From positions 1 to 64,000 of the forward strand of contig JADLAV010000020.1 in the NCBI GenBank assembly GCA_020848075.1: 64,000 nt of DNA, given 5' to 3'. This stretch comes from Burkholderiales bacterium (lineage in GTDB: Bacteria; Pseudomonadota; Gammaproteobacteria; Burkholderiales; SG8-39). The notes beneath the pieces were generated by a model. That model was given only the letters and a program-made list of their open reading frames with translations, did not search any database and was not told where the DNA came from. The translations under genes and the position numbers were made by a program. The stretch's first letter is position 1; every line of letters begins with the position of its first letter. Shown in pieces: positions 56,500 to 64,000 of the stretch.

Positions 56500-58049
56500 C
56501 GCAACCGCCGGGCTCGAAGGTGATCGGCGAGCAGTTCGACATCCCCGAGGACGAGCCCGTTGCCGCCGGACGGATCGTCGCCGCGCGCGCGCCGGAGAAG
56601 ATGGCGGCGAGCAAGATCCAGTGCGATGCCTGTCCGGTGCTCTGCCAGATCAGCGAGGGCAGGCTTGGCGCCTGCGATCGCTGGGGCAACGTCGGTGGCG
56701 TGCTCACCCGTACCGACCCGGTCGTGCTGCTCAGGCGCCCGGGCATCGAAGTCATACCGAGCACGGTCGAGGCCTGGGACGGCGAGCTGCTGAACAACGC
56801 GCCGGTGTTCGTCTCGGGCGTCGGCAGCGGGACCACGTATCCCGACTACAAGCCCGCTCCGTTCATCGTCGGCAGCCGCTGGGAGGGCGTCGACCTCGTC
56901 ACGGTCGTGACGGAGGGCATCTTCAGCTACTGCAGCTTCAAGGTGAAGATCGACACCGATCGCTTCCTCGGCCCGGAGCAGGCGACGGTGCGCCATCGCG
57001 GCGAGGCGGTGGGACACGTGACGACGATCGAATACGGCTCGCAGTTCCTGTCGCTGGGCGGCGTGCACCACCTCACCGGCGGCTCGAAGAAGGAAGGGCG
57101 CATCACCTGCGAACTCATGATGGCGCTCGGCAACCGCGAAGAAGTGGAACTCGAGATCGACGGTGGCGCAAGGGTCGCGGTGCAGGCGGGGCGCGCACCG
57201 CGCATCAACGGCGTGGAGGAGCAACGCATGCGCGTGGGCTGCGGCTCGGCCACGATCGGCATCTTCGCGCGCCAGTGGCTCGGCCATGTCGACGAAGTGG
57301 TGGTGGTCGACGACCACATCACGGGCGTGTTGAGCGAACACCAGGCCGGGCGCTGCCTCGACATGCCACCCTCGGGCATCCGCCTGCTCGGGCGCAAGTC
57401 CACGCCGGGCCGCTATTTCCAGGTGGCCAATCCCGGTACCGGCTGGGGAGGCACCGACATCGACGATCCCCTGTCGATCATCGAGGGCTGGGATCCGAAG
57501 GTCGCGCACCCGGGCTTGAGGCTGCTGATGGTGTCGACCACCGGCGAGCACGCCGAGTGGTTCGAACTCGACGAGGCGCTGCGCCCGCAGCGCGCGCCCA
57601 TGCCGCCGGCGGTGCGCAAGGTGGTCGACCGGATCGGCGAAAACTGCGAACCGGCGCTCGCGACGGTGCTCTTCGTGGGCGGCGCCGGAGGCAGCCTGCG
57701 CGCCGGCGTCACCGAGAATCCGGTGCTCCTCACGCGTTCGATCAAGGATCTGCTCACCAGTGTCACATGTGGCGGCGCGCCGGCCTACGTCTGGCCCGGC
57801 GGCGGCATCACGGTGATGGCCGACGTCACCAGGATGCCGGCGAAGTCCTTCGGCAGCGTGCCCACGCCGGCGATCGTCGCTCCGATCGAATTCACGATGC
57901 GCCGTGAAGCGTACGCAGCGCTCGGTGGCCACGTCGATCGCGTGCGCCCGCTCGAAAGCATCGTCGCCACCGCGCGGCACCGGCTGGTCGACGTCTTGCC
58001 GGGCAATCCGTGGCCGTTGGCCGAAATCCCGGGGAGCAGCGCGCAGTGA
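56496..58049 (+). CDS. 6-hydroxynicotinate-reductase-like Fe-S protein
   Basis: This 517-residue soluble protein has IQCDACPVLCQISEGRLGACDRWGN near residue 40, a four-Cys cluster motif, then VVTEGIFSYCSFKVKIDTD and VVVDDHITGVLSEHQAG. As I remember the databases, close relatives are annotated as 6-hydroxynicotinate reductase after the clostridial nicotinate pathway. The activity here is unproven. Following a hydroxylase of N-heterocycles, ring reduction is a sensible guess. It overlaps genes on both sides. Confidence 0.65.
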   Translation: MTQPPGSKVIGEQFDIPEDEPVAAGRIVAARAPEKMAASKIQCDACPVLCQISEGRLGACDRWGNVGGVLTRTDPVVLLRRPGIEVIPSTVEAWDGELLNNAPVFVSGVGSGTTYPDYKPAPFIVGSRWEGVDLVTVVTEGIFSYCSFKVKIDTDRFLGPEQATVRHRGEAVGHVTTIEYGSQFLSLGGVHHLTGGSKKEGRITCELMMALGNREEVELEIDGGARVAVQAGRAPRINGVEEQRMRVGCGSATIGIFARQWLGHVDEVVVVDDHITGVLSEHQAGRCLDMPPSGIRLLGRKSTPGRYFQVANPGTGWGGTDIDDPLSIIEGWDPKVAHPGLRLLMVSTTGEHAEWFELDEALRPQRAPMPPAVRKVVDRIGENCEPALATVLFVGGAGGSLRAGVTENPVLLTRSIKDLLTSVTCGGAPAYVWPGGGITVMADVTRMPAKSFGSVPTPAIVAPIEFTMRREAYAALGGHVDRVRPLESIVATARHRLVDVLPGNPWPLAEIPGSSAQ

Positions 58050-58909
58050 GCGGCGCCGTGCGTGCGCAGCTCGGCGACGGCCGCTGGCACTTTCAGCACG
58101 GGCCGATCGACCTGATCATCGGCGTCGAAGGCGAGGCCGCTGCGCTGCACGCGGCGCTCGAATCGGCCTGGGCGCGCTTCGCGCGCGTGCTCGACGAACT
58201 GGTCCGCGAGTTGCCGCTGCTGCGCACGCCATGCCCTCCGGCGCCATGCAGCGTCGTGCCGCGCGGCCCGATCGCCAGGCGAATGTTCGACGCCTGCCAA
58301 CCGTATGCCGGGCGTTTCGGCTTGTTCGTCACGCCGATGGCCGCGGTGGCGGGCAGCGTTGCGCAGGAGATCGCGGCGTCGTTCGCGCGCCCGGGAATTC
58401 GCCGCGCCTGGATCGACAACGGCGGCGACGTCGCGTTGTGGCTTGCCGGCGGCGCGTCGGTCGATGTCGGCATGGTCACCGATCTCGCCGCACCGGAGAT
58501 CGCCGGTCGCTTGCGCATCGCCGAGGCCGACACGCCGCGTGGCATCGCTACCTCCGGCTGGCGTGGGCGCAGCTTTTCGCTCGGCGTAGCCGATGCGGTG
58601 ACCGTGCTGGCCGACACCGCGGCGATGGCCGATGCGGCGGCAACGATGATCGCGAACGCGATCGATGTCGAGCACCCGGCAGTGCAGCGCGCGCCCGCGT
58701 CGTCCCTGCGCGACGACAGCGATCTCGGAGAGCGCGCGGTCACGGTGGCGGTCGGCGCGTTGCCCGCCGATGCGGTCGAGCTCGCCCTCGCGCGCGGCGA
58801 GCGCTTCGCGCGTCGCTGCATCGAGCTCGGGCTCGTCTCGCAGACGATGTTGTCGCTGCAAGGGCGTTCGCGTATCGTGCTCGATCACCACATCGAGGCA
58901 CTGGCGTGA
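58046..58909 (+). CDS. UPF0280 family protein (ApbE-like fold)
   Basis: This 287-residue protein has FGLFVTPMAAVAGSVAQEIA, WIDNGGDVALWLAGG and GIATSGWRGRSFSLGVADAVTVLADTAAMADAAATMIANAI, the UPF0280 signature, which resembles the flavin transferase ApbE in its TSG and DAVTV elements. It may attach or handle a flavin, or be a related enzyme; the function is unknown. GTG 58046 overlaps the previous stop. Confidence 0.8.
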   Translation: MSGAVRAQLGDGRWHFQHGPIDLIIGVEGEAAALHAALESAWARFARVLDELVRELPLLRTPCPPAPCSVVPRGPIARRMFDACQPYAGRFGLFVTPMAAVAGSVAQEIAASFARPGIRRAWIDNGGDVALWLAGGASVDVGMVTDLAAPEIAGRLRIAEADTPRGIATSGWRGRSFSLGVADAVTVLADTAAMADAAATMIANAIDVEHPAVQRAPASSLRDDSDLGERAVTVAVGALPADAVELALARGERFARRCIELGLVSQTMLSLQGRSRIVLDHHIEALA

Positions 58910-59496
58910 TCGAGATCCGCCGCATCTGGACGCAGGTGGAAGACGTCTTCCACGAGTTCGGCCCGCGCGGCGCGCAACCGCAGCGCCGGGGCGTGCTTGC
59001 CGTGGTGCTGGCGAACCCGTTCGCCGGTCGCTACGTGCCCGACATCGTTCCGATGATGGAGGCGATGAAGCCTGCCGGCGTGGAGCTCGCGCAGCGTCTG
59101 GTCGCGGCGATGAAGCTCGAACCGGTCGCGATCCAGTCGTACGGCAAGGGTGGCATCGTCGGCGTCGACGGCGAGTCCGAGCACGGTCACCTGTGGCACG
59201 TGCCAGGGGGCTACGCGATGCGCGAGCTGCTCGAGCGTCACGGGGTGCCGACGAAGGCGATCGTGCCCTCGAACACGAAGGTGGGCGGGCCGGGCGCGCG
59301 CATCGACATTCCGCTGACCCACGTCAACGCGAGTTACGTGCGCAGCCACTTCGACACCATCGAGGCCGGTGTGCCCGGTGCGCCTATGGGCGACGAGATT
59401 GCGTTCTTCCTCGCGATGAGCACCGGCGCGCGGATTCACGAACGGGTCGGCGGTCTGCGCGTCGACCAGATCAAGGGCGAGGACGGGCTGCGCTGA
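58906..59496 (+). CDS. DUF1185 (amino acid synthesis family) protein, first paralogue
   Basis: This 196-residue protein has VVLANPFAGRYVPDI, SYGKGGIVGVDGESEHGH, VGGPGARIDIPLTHVNASYVRSHFD and a C-terminal DGLR. The second paralogue follows at once with the same motifs, so the two could form a hetero-oligomer. The family name is a database label without a proven reaction. It starts at GTG 58906, overlapping the UPF0280 stop. Confidence 0.82.
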   Translation: MIEIRRIWTQVEDVFHEFGPRGAQPQRRGVLAVVLANPFAGRYVPDIVPMMEAMKPAGVELAQRLVAAMKLEPVAIQSYGKGGIVGVDGESEHGHLWHVPGGYAMRELLERHGVPTKAIVPSNTKVGGPGARIDIPLTHVNASYVRSHFDTIEAGVPGAPMGDEIAFFLAMSTGARIHERVGGLRVDQIKGEDGLR

Positions 59497-59530
59497 GCGC
59501 GCGCCGATCCGCAATCGAGAGGAGCAGCCG

Positions 59531-60115
59531 ATGCCGGCCGAGATCCGCAAGCTGATCGTCTGTGTCGACGAGACGCGCATCGAGATGGGCCGCAAGGTCG
59601 AACCCCCCACGCGCCGCGCGCTGGCGATCGCGGTGATCGCCAACCCTTGCGCCGGCCGCTATGTCGAAGATCTCGACGCACTGGCCGCAATCGGAGAGGA
59701 GCTCGGCGGGCTCCTGGGGGCGCGCTGCGTCGAGGCCCTGGGCATTGCCCCGGGTCGCGCCGAGAGCTACGGGAAGGCCGCGATCGTCGGGGAGAAGGGC
59801 GAGCTCGAGCATGCCGCGGCGATTCTGCATCCGAAGCTCGGCGCGCCGTTGCGCAAGGCGGTGGAGAAGGGCGCCGCGCTGGTGCCTTCGGCAAAGAAGC
59901 TGGGCGGCCCGGGCACCGCGATCGACGTGCCGCTCGGCCACAAGGACGCGGCCTACGTGCGCAGCCACTTCGACGCGATCGAGGCGCGCGTGCCCGATGC
60001 GCCGCGCGCCGGGGAGATCGTCGTGGCCGTCGCGGTCACCGACAGCGGACGGCCGCTCGCCCGCATCGGCGGATTGCAGAAGCGCGAGATCCAGGGCAAG
60101 GACGGCCTGCGCTGA
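59531..60115 (+). CDS. DUF1185 (amino acid synthesis family) protein, second paralogue
   Basis: This 194-residue paralogue of the preceding gene has VIANPCAGRYVEDL, SYGKAAIVGEKGELEHA, LGGPGTAIDVPLGHKDAAYVRSHFD and KDGLR. It keeps the shared Gly, His and Arg positions but is shorter in the middle. GAGAGGAG precedes ATG 59531. Keeping both copies side by side suggests division of labour, for example two subunits of one ring-opening enzyme; this is inference. Confidence 0.82.
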   Translation: MPAEIRKLIVCVDETRIEMGRKVEPPTRRALAIAVIANPCAGRYVEDLDALAAIGEELGGLLGARCVEALGIAPGRAESYGKAAIVGEKGELEHAAAILHPKLGAPLRKAVEKGAALVPSAKKLGGPGTAIDVPLGHKDAAYVRSHFDAIEARVPDAPRAGEIVVAVAVTDSGRPLARIGGLQKREIQGKDGLR

Positions 60116-60194
60116 ACGCGGGCCGGCGCGCGGGGCCGTCGACGGCTGCGCTGCGCATGGGTTCTATCGACAACGATACACAACGGAGACCAGC

Positions 60195-61388
60195 ATGAAG
60201 ACGAGACTGCTAGCCACCCTGTTCGCCGCATGCCTGTTCAGCGCGGGCGCGCAGGCGCAGGCGCCGATCCGCATCGGCGAGCTGAACAGCTACAAGGCGC
60301 AGCCAGGGTTCCTCGATCCGTACAAGAAGGGCTGGGAGCTCGCGCTCGAGGAGATCAACGCGTCGGGCGGGCTGCTCGGGCGCAAGGTCGAGGTGGTTTC
60401 GCGCGACGACAACGGCAACCCGGGCGACGCGGTGCGGGTGGCCGAGGAGCTGGTCTCGCGCGAGAAGGCCGACGTGATCTTCGGCGGCTTCCTGTCGCAC
60501 ATCGGGCTGGCGCTCACCGACTTCGCGAAGCAGCGCAAGGTGTTCTTCCTCGCCGCCGAGCCGCTCACCGACAAGATCACCTGGCAGAACGGCAATCGCT
60601 ACACGGACCGGTTGCGCCCGACCACCTACATGCAGACCGCGATGCTGGTGCCCGAGGCCGCGAAGCTGAAGAAAAAGCGCTGGGCGATCGTGTATCCGAA
60701 CTACGAATACGGCCAGTCGGCGGCGGCCACCTTCAAGCAGTTGCTCAAGGCTGCGCAACCCGACGTCGAGTTCGTCGCCGAGCAGGCGCCGGCCCTCGGG
60801 CGCGTGGACGCGGGTGCGGTGGTGCAGGCGCTGGCCGACGCGAAGCCCGACGCGATCTTCAACGTGCTGTTCGCCGGCGATCTCGCGAAGTTCGTGCGGG
60901 AGGGCACGACCCGCGGGCTGTTCAAGGACCGCCCGGTGGTGAGCCTGCTCTCGGGCGAGCCCGAGTACCTCGATCCCCTGAAGGACGAGGCGCCCGAGGG
61001 CTGGATCGTCACCGGCTATCCGTGGTACGGGATCGACACGCCCGAGCACAAGCGCTTCCTCGCCGCCTACCAGAAGCGCTGGAACGAATATCCGCGGCTC
61101 GGCTCGATCGTCGGCTACTCGTCGATGATGTCGCTGGCGGCCGGCATCCGCAAGGCCGGCAGCACCGACACCGAGAGGCTGATCGCCGCGTTCAAGGGCC
61201 TGAAGGTCGACACGCCGTTCGGTCCAATGGTCTATCGCCCCGAGGACAACCAGTCCACGATGGGGGCCTACGTCGGCCTGACCACGGTGCGCGACGGCAA
61301 GGGCGTGATGAAAGACTACTACTACGTCGACGGCGCGTCGGTGCTGCCGAACGCGGAGGAAACCCGCAAGCTGCGTCCGGCCGACTGA
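60195..61388 (+). CDS. Branched-chain-type ABC transporter substrate-binding protein
   Basis: This 397-residue periplasmic receptor has a signal peptide (residues 1-22, GAQAQA). The type-I periplasmic-binding fold is shown by IRIGELNSYKAQPGFLDPYKKGWELALEEINASGGLLGRKVE. Relatives of this class often bind aromatic or amide compounds rather than amino acids. GGAGA precedes ATG 60195. Its place in the molybdenum-hydroxylase operon suggests that it captures the compound to be degraded. Confidence 0.9.
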   Translation: MKTRLLATLFAACLFSAGAQAQAPIRIGELNSYKAQPGFLDPYKKGWELALEEINASGGLLGRKVEVVSRDDNGNPGDAVRVAEELVSREKADVIFGGFLSHIGLALTDFAKQRKVFFLAAEPLTDKITWQNGNRYTDRLRPTTYMQTAMLVPEAAKLKKKRWAIVYPNYEYGQSAAATFKQLLKAAQPDVEFVAEQAPALGRVDAGAVVQALADAKPDAIFNVLFAGDLAKFVREGTTRGLFKDRPVVSLLSGEPEYLDPLKDEAPEGWIVTGYPWYGIDTPEHKRFLAAYQKRWNEYPRLGSIVGYSSMMSLAAGIRKAGSTDTERLIAAFKGLKVDTPFGPMVYRPEDNQSTMGAYVGLTTVRDGKGVMKDYYYVDGASVLPNAEETRKLRPAD

Positions 61389-61407
61389 AGCACGCGGCGC
61401 TCGTCGA

Positions 61408-63324
61408 ATGCTCTCGGGCTTCGCGGGCCAGCTGCTCAACGGACTGGCCGGCGCGTCCACGCTGTTCCTGCTCGCCGTCGGCCTGTCGCTGATCTTCGGG
61501 GTCACACGCATCGTCAACTTCGCGCACGGCTCGATGTTCATGGTCGGGCTGTACGTCGCGTATTCGCTGGCGCAGTGGCTCGCGCCGCTCGCCGGCGGCG
61601 CGGCGGCGTTCTGGCTGTCGATCCTGCTGTCCGCCGCGGCGGTCGGCGCGCTTGGCGTGCTGGTGGAGTTGCTGGTCCTGCGCCGGATCTACCGGGTGCC
61701 CGAGCTCTTCCAGTTGCTCGCCACCTTCGCGGTGGTGCTGGTGCTGCGCGATGCCGCGCTGGCGATCTGGGGCCCCGACGACCTGCTCGGCCCGAAGGCG
61801 CCGGGCATGAAGGGTGCGGTGCAGATTCTCGGCCGCCAGTTCCCGCAATACGACCTCTTCCTGATCTTTGTCGGCCCGGCGGTGCTGGCGCTGCTGTGGC
61901 TGCTGCTGCGGCGGACGCGCCTGGGCGTGCTGATCCGCGCCGCGACGCAGGATCGTGAGATGGTCGGGGCGCTGGGCGTGAACCAGGCATGGCTCTTCAC
62001 CGGCATCTTCGCGCTCGGTTCGGCGCTCGCCGCCCTGGGCGGCGCGCTGCAATTGCCGCGCGAGCCCGCCAACCTCGGGCTCGACCTCGGCACCATCGGC
62101 GACGCGTTTGTCGTCGTGGTGGTGGGCGGGATGGGCAGCATTCCGGGCGCCTACCTCGCCGCGCTCATCATCGCCGAGATCAAGGCCGTCTGCTACGGCA
62201 TCGGAGCGGTGCAGGTGTTCGGCGCCAGTTTCTCGTTCTCGAAGCTCACGCTGGTGGTCGAGTTCATCGTGATGGCGGCGGTGCTGATCTGGCGCCCCTG
62301 GGGCCTGCTCGGCAAGCCGCAGGGCATGGTGCGCGGCGCGGCGGCGGCCGAGGCACCGATCCGGCCGATGCGGCGCGCAGGCGTCGTCGCCACGGCGGCG
62401 CTCGGTGCCGCATTGCTGGCGCTGCCGCTGGCCGGTCAGGCGTTCCCGTATCTCACCGTGCTGATGATCGACCTGCTGATCGCGGTGCTGTTCGCGACCA
62501 GCCTGCACTTCATCATGGGGCCGGGCGGCATGCACTCGTTCGGGCACGCCGCGTATTTCGGGCTGGGCGCCTATGGCGCCGCCGCGCTGCTCAAGGGCCT
62601 GGCGCTGCCGATGGAGCTCGCGCTCGCGGCCGCGCCGCTGGTTGCACTTGCCGGGGGCCTGCTGTTCGGCTGGTTCGCGGTGCGCCTGTCGGGGGTCTAC
62701 CTGGCGATGCTCACGCTGGCGTTCGCCCAGATCGTCTGGTCGATCGTCTACCAGTGGGACGAGGTCACCGGCGGCAGCAACGGAATGGTCGGCATCTGGC
62801 CGTCCGCGCGCTTCGCGTCGAAGACCGCGTATTACTACCTGACGCTGGCGCTGGTCGGCGCGAGCGTGTTCGCGCTGCGCCGGATGCTGTTCGCGCCGTT
62901 CGGTTACGCGATGCGCGCCGGGCGGGACTCGCCGCTGCGCGCCGAGAGCACCGGCATCGGCGTGATCGGCGTGCACTGGGCCGGCTTCGCGATCGCGTCG
63001 CTGTTCTGCGGCCTGGCCGGAGCGCTCTACGCGTTCGGCAAGGGCTCGATTTCGCCGGAGACGATTCACGTCGGTCGCTCGATCGACGCGCTGGTGATGG
63101 TGCTGCTCGGCGGAGTGCAGACGCTCTCGGGTCCGATCGTGGGCAGCGCGGTCTTCACCTGGCTGCAGGACTGGATGATCCGCGCCACCGACTACTGGCG
63201 CGCGTTGCTCGGCTTCGCGATCCTGGTGCTGGTGCTCGCGTTCCCGCAGGGCATCGTCGGCGGGCTCGCGGCCGCCTGGGAGCGCTGGCGCCCACCCGCG
63301 GCGGCCGCGGAAGGTCGGCGATGA
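61408..63324 (+). CDS. Fused LivH-LivM branched-chain-type ABC permease
   Basis: This 638-residue membrane protein joins the two permease halves. Residues 1 to about 305 are LivH-like (GLSLIFGVTRIVNFAHGSMFM; GALGVNQAWLFTGIFALGSALAALGG). Residues about 320-625 are LivM-like (GPGGMHSFGHAAYFGLGAYGAA; LRAESTGIGVIGVHWAGFAIAS). About 16-18 helices are expected in total. Fusions of this kind recur in proteobacterial transporters. ATG 61408; the stop overlaps the ATPase start. Confidence 0.92.
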   Translation: MLSGFAGQLLNGLAGASTLFLLAVGLSLIFGVTRIVNFAHGSMFMVGLYVAYSLAQWLAPLAGGAAAFWLSILLSAAAVGALGVLVELLVLRRIYRVPELFQLLATFAVVLVLRDAALAIWGPDDLLGPKAPGMKGAVQILGRQFPQYDLFLIFVGPAVLALLWLLLRRTRLGVLIRAATQDREMVGALGVNQAWLFTGIFALGSALAALGGALQLPREPANLGLDLGTIGDAFVVVVVGGMGSIPGAYLAALIIAEIKAVCYGIGAVQVFGASFSFSKLTLVVEFIVMAAVLIWRPWGLLGKPQGMVRGAAAAEAPIRPMRRAGVVATAALGAALLALPLAGQAFPYLTVLMIDLLIAVLFATSLHFIMGPGGMHSFGHAAYFGLGAYGAAALLKGLALPMELALAAAPLVALAGGLLFGWFAVRLSGVYLAMLTLAFAQIVWSIVYQWDEVTGGSNGMVGIWPSARFASKTAYYYLTLALVGASVFALRRMLFAPFGYAMRAGRDSPLRAESTGIGVIGVHWAGFAIASLFCGLAGALYAFGKGSISPETIHVGRSIDALVMVLLGGVQTLSGPIVGSAVFTWLQDWMIRATDYWRALLGFAILVLVLAFPQGIVGGLAAAWERWRPPAAAAEGRR

Positions 63325-64000
63325 CCGCGCTGCTGAAGGTGCAGGGCCTGCGCAAGACCTTCGGCGGCGTGCACGCGGTCGAGGACGTGAGCTTCGAGCT
63401 GGCTTCGGGCGAGCTACTCGCGATGATCGGCCCCAACGGCGCTGGCAAATCGACCTGCTTCAACATGATCAACGGCCAGCTCGCCCCCGATTCCGGCAGT
63501 GTCGCGCTGGGAGGGCGCGAGATCGCCGGACGGCCGCCGCGCGAGATCTGGCGGCTCGGAGTGGGCCGCACTTTCCAGGTCGCGGCCACCTACGCATCGA
63601 TGACGGTGGTCGAGAACGTGCAGATGGCGCTGCTGTCGCTGCACGGCCAGCTGTTCCGGCTGTGGGCGCGCGCCGCAGCTCTGCACCGCAGCGAGGCGCT
63701 CGAGCTGCTGGCCGCGGTCGGGCTGGGCCAGCGCGCCGACGAGCCATGCAGCACGCTCGCCTACGGCGACCTGAAACGGGTCGAACTGGCGATCGCGCTC
63801 GCCAACCGGCCGGCGCTGCTGCTGATGGACGAGCCCACTGCGGGGATGGCACCGCTCGAGCGCAATGCGCTGATGCAGCTCACCCGCGACCTGGTCAAGG
63901 AACGCGGCATCGGCGTGCTGTTCACCGAGCACAGCATGGACGTCGTCTTCGCGCACGCCGACCGGATCATGGTACTGGCGCGCGGGCGACTGATCGCCGA
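63321..64000 (+). CDS. Branched-chain-type ABC transporter ATP-binding protein (LivG-like), cut by window end
   Basis: About 226 codons are visible. Walker A GPNGAGKST, Q-loop region VGRTFQVAATYASM, signature-like LAYGDLKRVELA, Walker B LLLMDEPTAGM and the switch His in FTEHSMD are present. The signature has the YGD form usual in LivG/LivF. The missing C-terminus and a LivF-type second ATPase should lie just beyond the window. Confidence 0.93.
   Translation, partial: MTALLKVQGLRKTFGGVHAVEDVSFELASGELLAMIGPNGAGKSTCFNMINGQLAPDSGSVALGGREIAGRPPREIWRLGVGRTFQVAATYASMTVVENVQMALLSLHGQLFRLWARAAALHRSEALELLAAVGLGQRADEPCSTLAYGDLKRVELAIALANRPALLLMDEPTAGMAPLERNALMQLTRDLVKERGIGVLFTEHSMDVVFAHADRIMVLARGRLIA

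Noticed and set aside
60135-60146. Palindrome GCCGTCGACGGC before the ABC binding-protein gene
   Set aside because: Short GC-only palindromes are common by chance in this base composition, and nothing else supports an operator.

Overview
The window is GC-rich DNA, roughly two thirds G+C by eye, with dense, often overlapping genes. It looks like the chromosome of a denitrifying, metabolically versatile proteobacterium. Betaproteobacteria are my best guess, from gene content and style only; no rRNA or tRNA gene was seen to fix the taxonomy.

1-2.9 kb is mobile DNA: a partial IS256-family transposase abuts an apparently full-length group II intron carrying a reverse transcriptase/maturase. The intron's 3' end sits in the last codons of a small membrane gene of the nitric oxide reductase operon.

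2.9-14 kb reads as a nitrosative/oxidative stress and denitrification island. It holds norC (fused to a second cytochrome c domain), norB and a small membrane protein; a divergent DUF3330/hypothetical pair; and a CDGSH Fe-S protein, an FAD/NAD oxidoreductase, SemiSWEET, OsmC, a DUF2945 protein, a cupredoxin, an AhpD-like protein, AlkA and an unusual transaldolase-PAS fusion. Palindromes of the TTGAT/TTGCG-N4-CGCAA kind lie beside norC, beside osmC and in front of a Crp/Fnr-family regulator (14.2 kb), suggesting an NnrR/DNR-like regulon.

15-21.5 kb holds two 14-helix MFS exporters, an MbfA-type ferritin-like/VIT1 iron exporter, DUF488, a secreted hypothetical and a ferritin-like protein. 21.7-33.5 kb is uptake and sugar-acid metabolism: a CUT1-type ABC transporter whose two permeases carry large extracytoplasmic insertions, a TRAP transporter (dctQM converging on dctP across a shared terminator), a PQQ-type sugar dehydrogenase, an SMP-30 lactonase and a BKACE (DUF849) enzyme.

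33.8-43.8 kb, all on the minus strand, is a respiratory nitrate reductase operon narC-G-H-J-I preceded by a PAS-GAF-GAF-BTAD regulator. An 11-bp-period direct repeat lies 8 bp upstream of a plausible -10 box in front of narC, the geometry expected for a SARP/BTAD activator. 44-50 kb holds an unrecognised gene and a complete branched-chain 2-oxoacid dehydrogenase operon (E1alpha, E1beta, E2, E3).

50-52.5 kb has a dRS3-like inverted-repeat element, a LysR regulator and a divergent doxX-pirin pair. 52.7-64 kb is one long plus-strand operon: a molybdenum hydroxylase (FAD subunit plus fused Fe-S/Mo subunit), a 6-hydroxynicotinate-reductase-like Fe-S protein, a UPF0280 protein, two tandem DUF1185 paralogues and a branched-chain-type ABC importer with fused LivH-LivM. 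This is the best candidate in the window for an undescribed catabolic system, probably for an N-heterocyclic or related ring compound.
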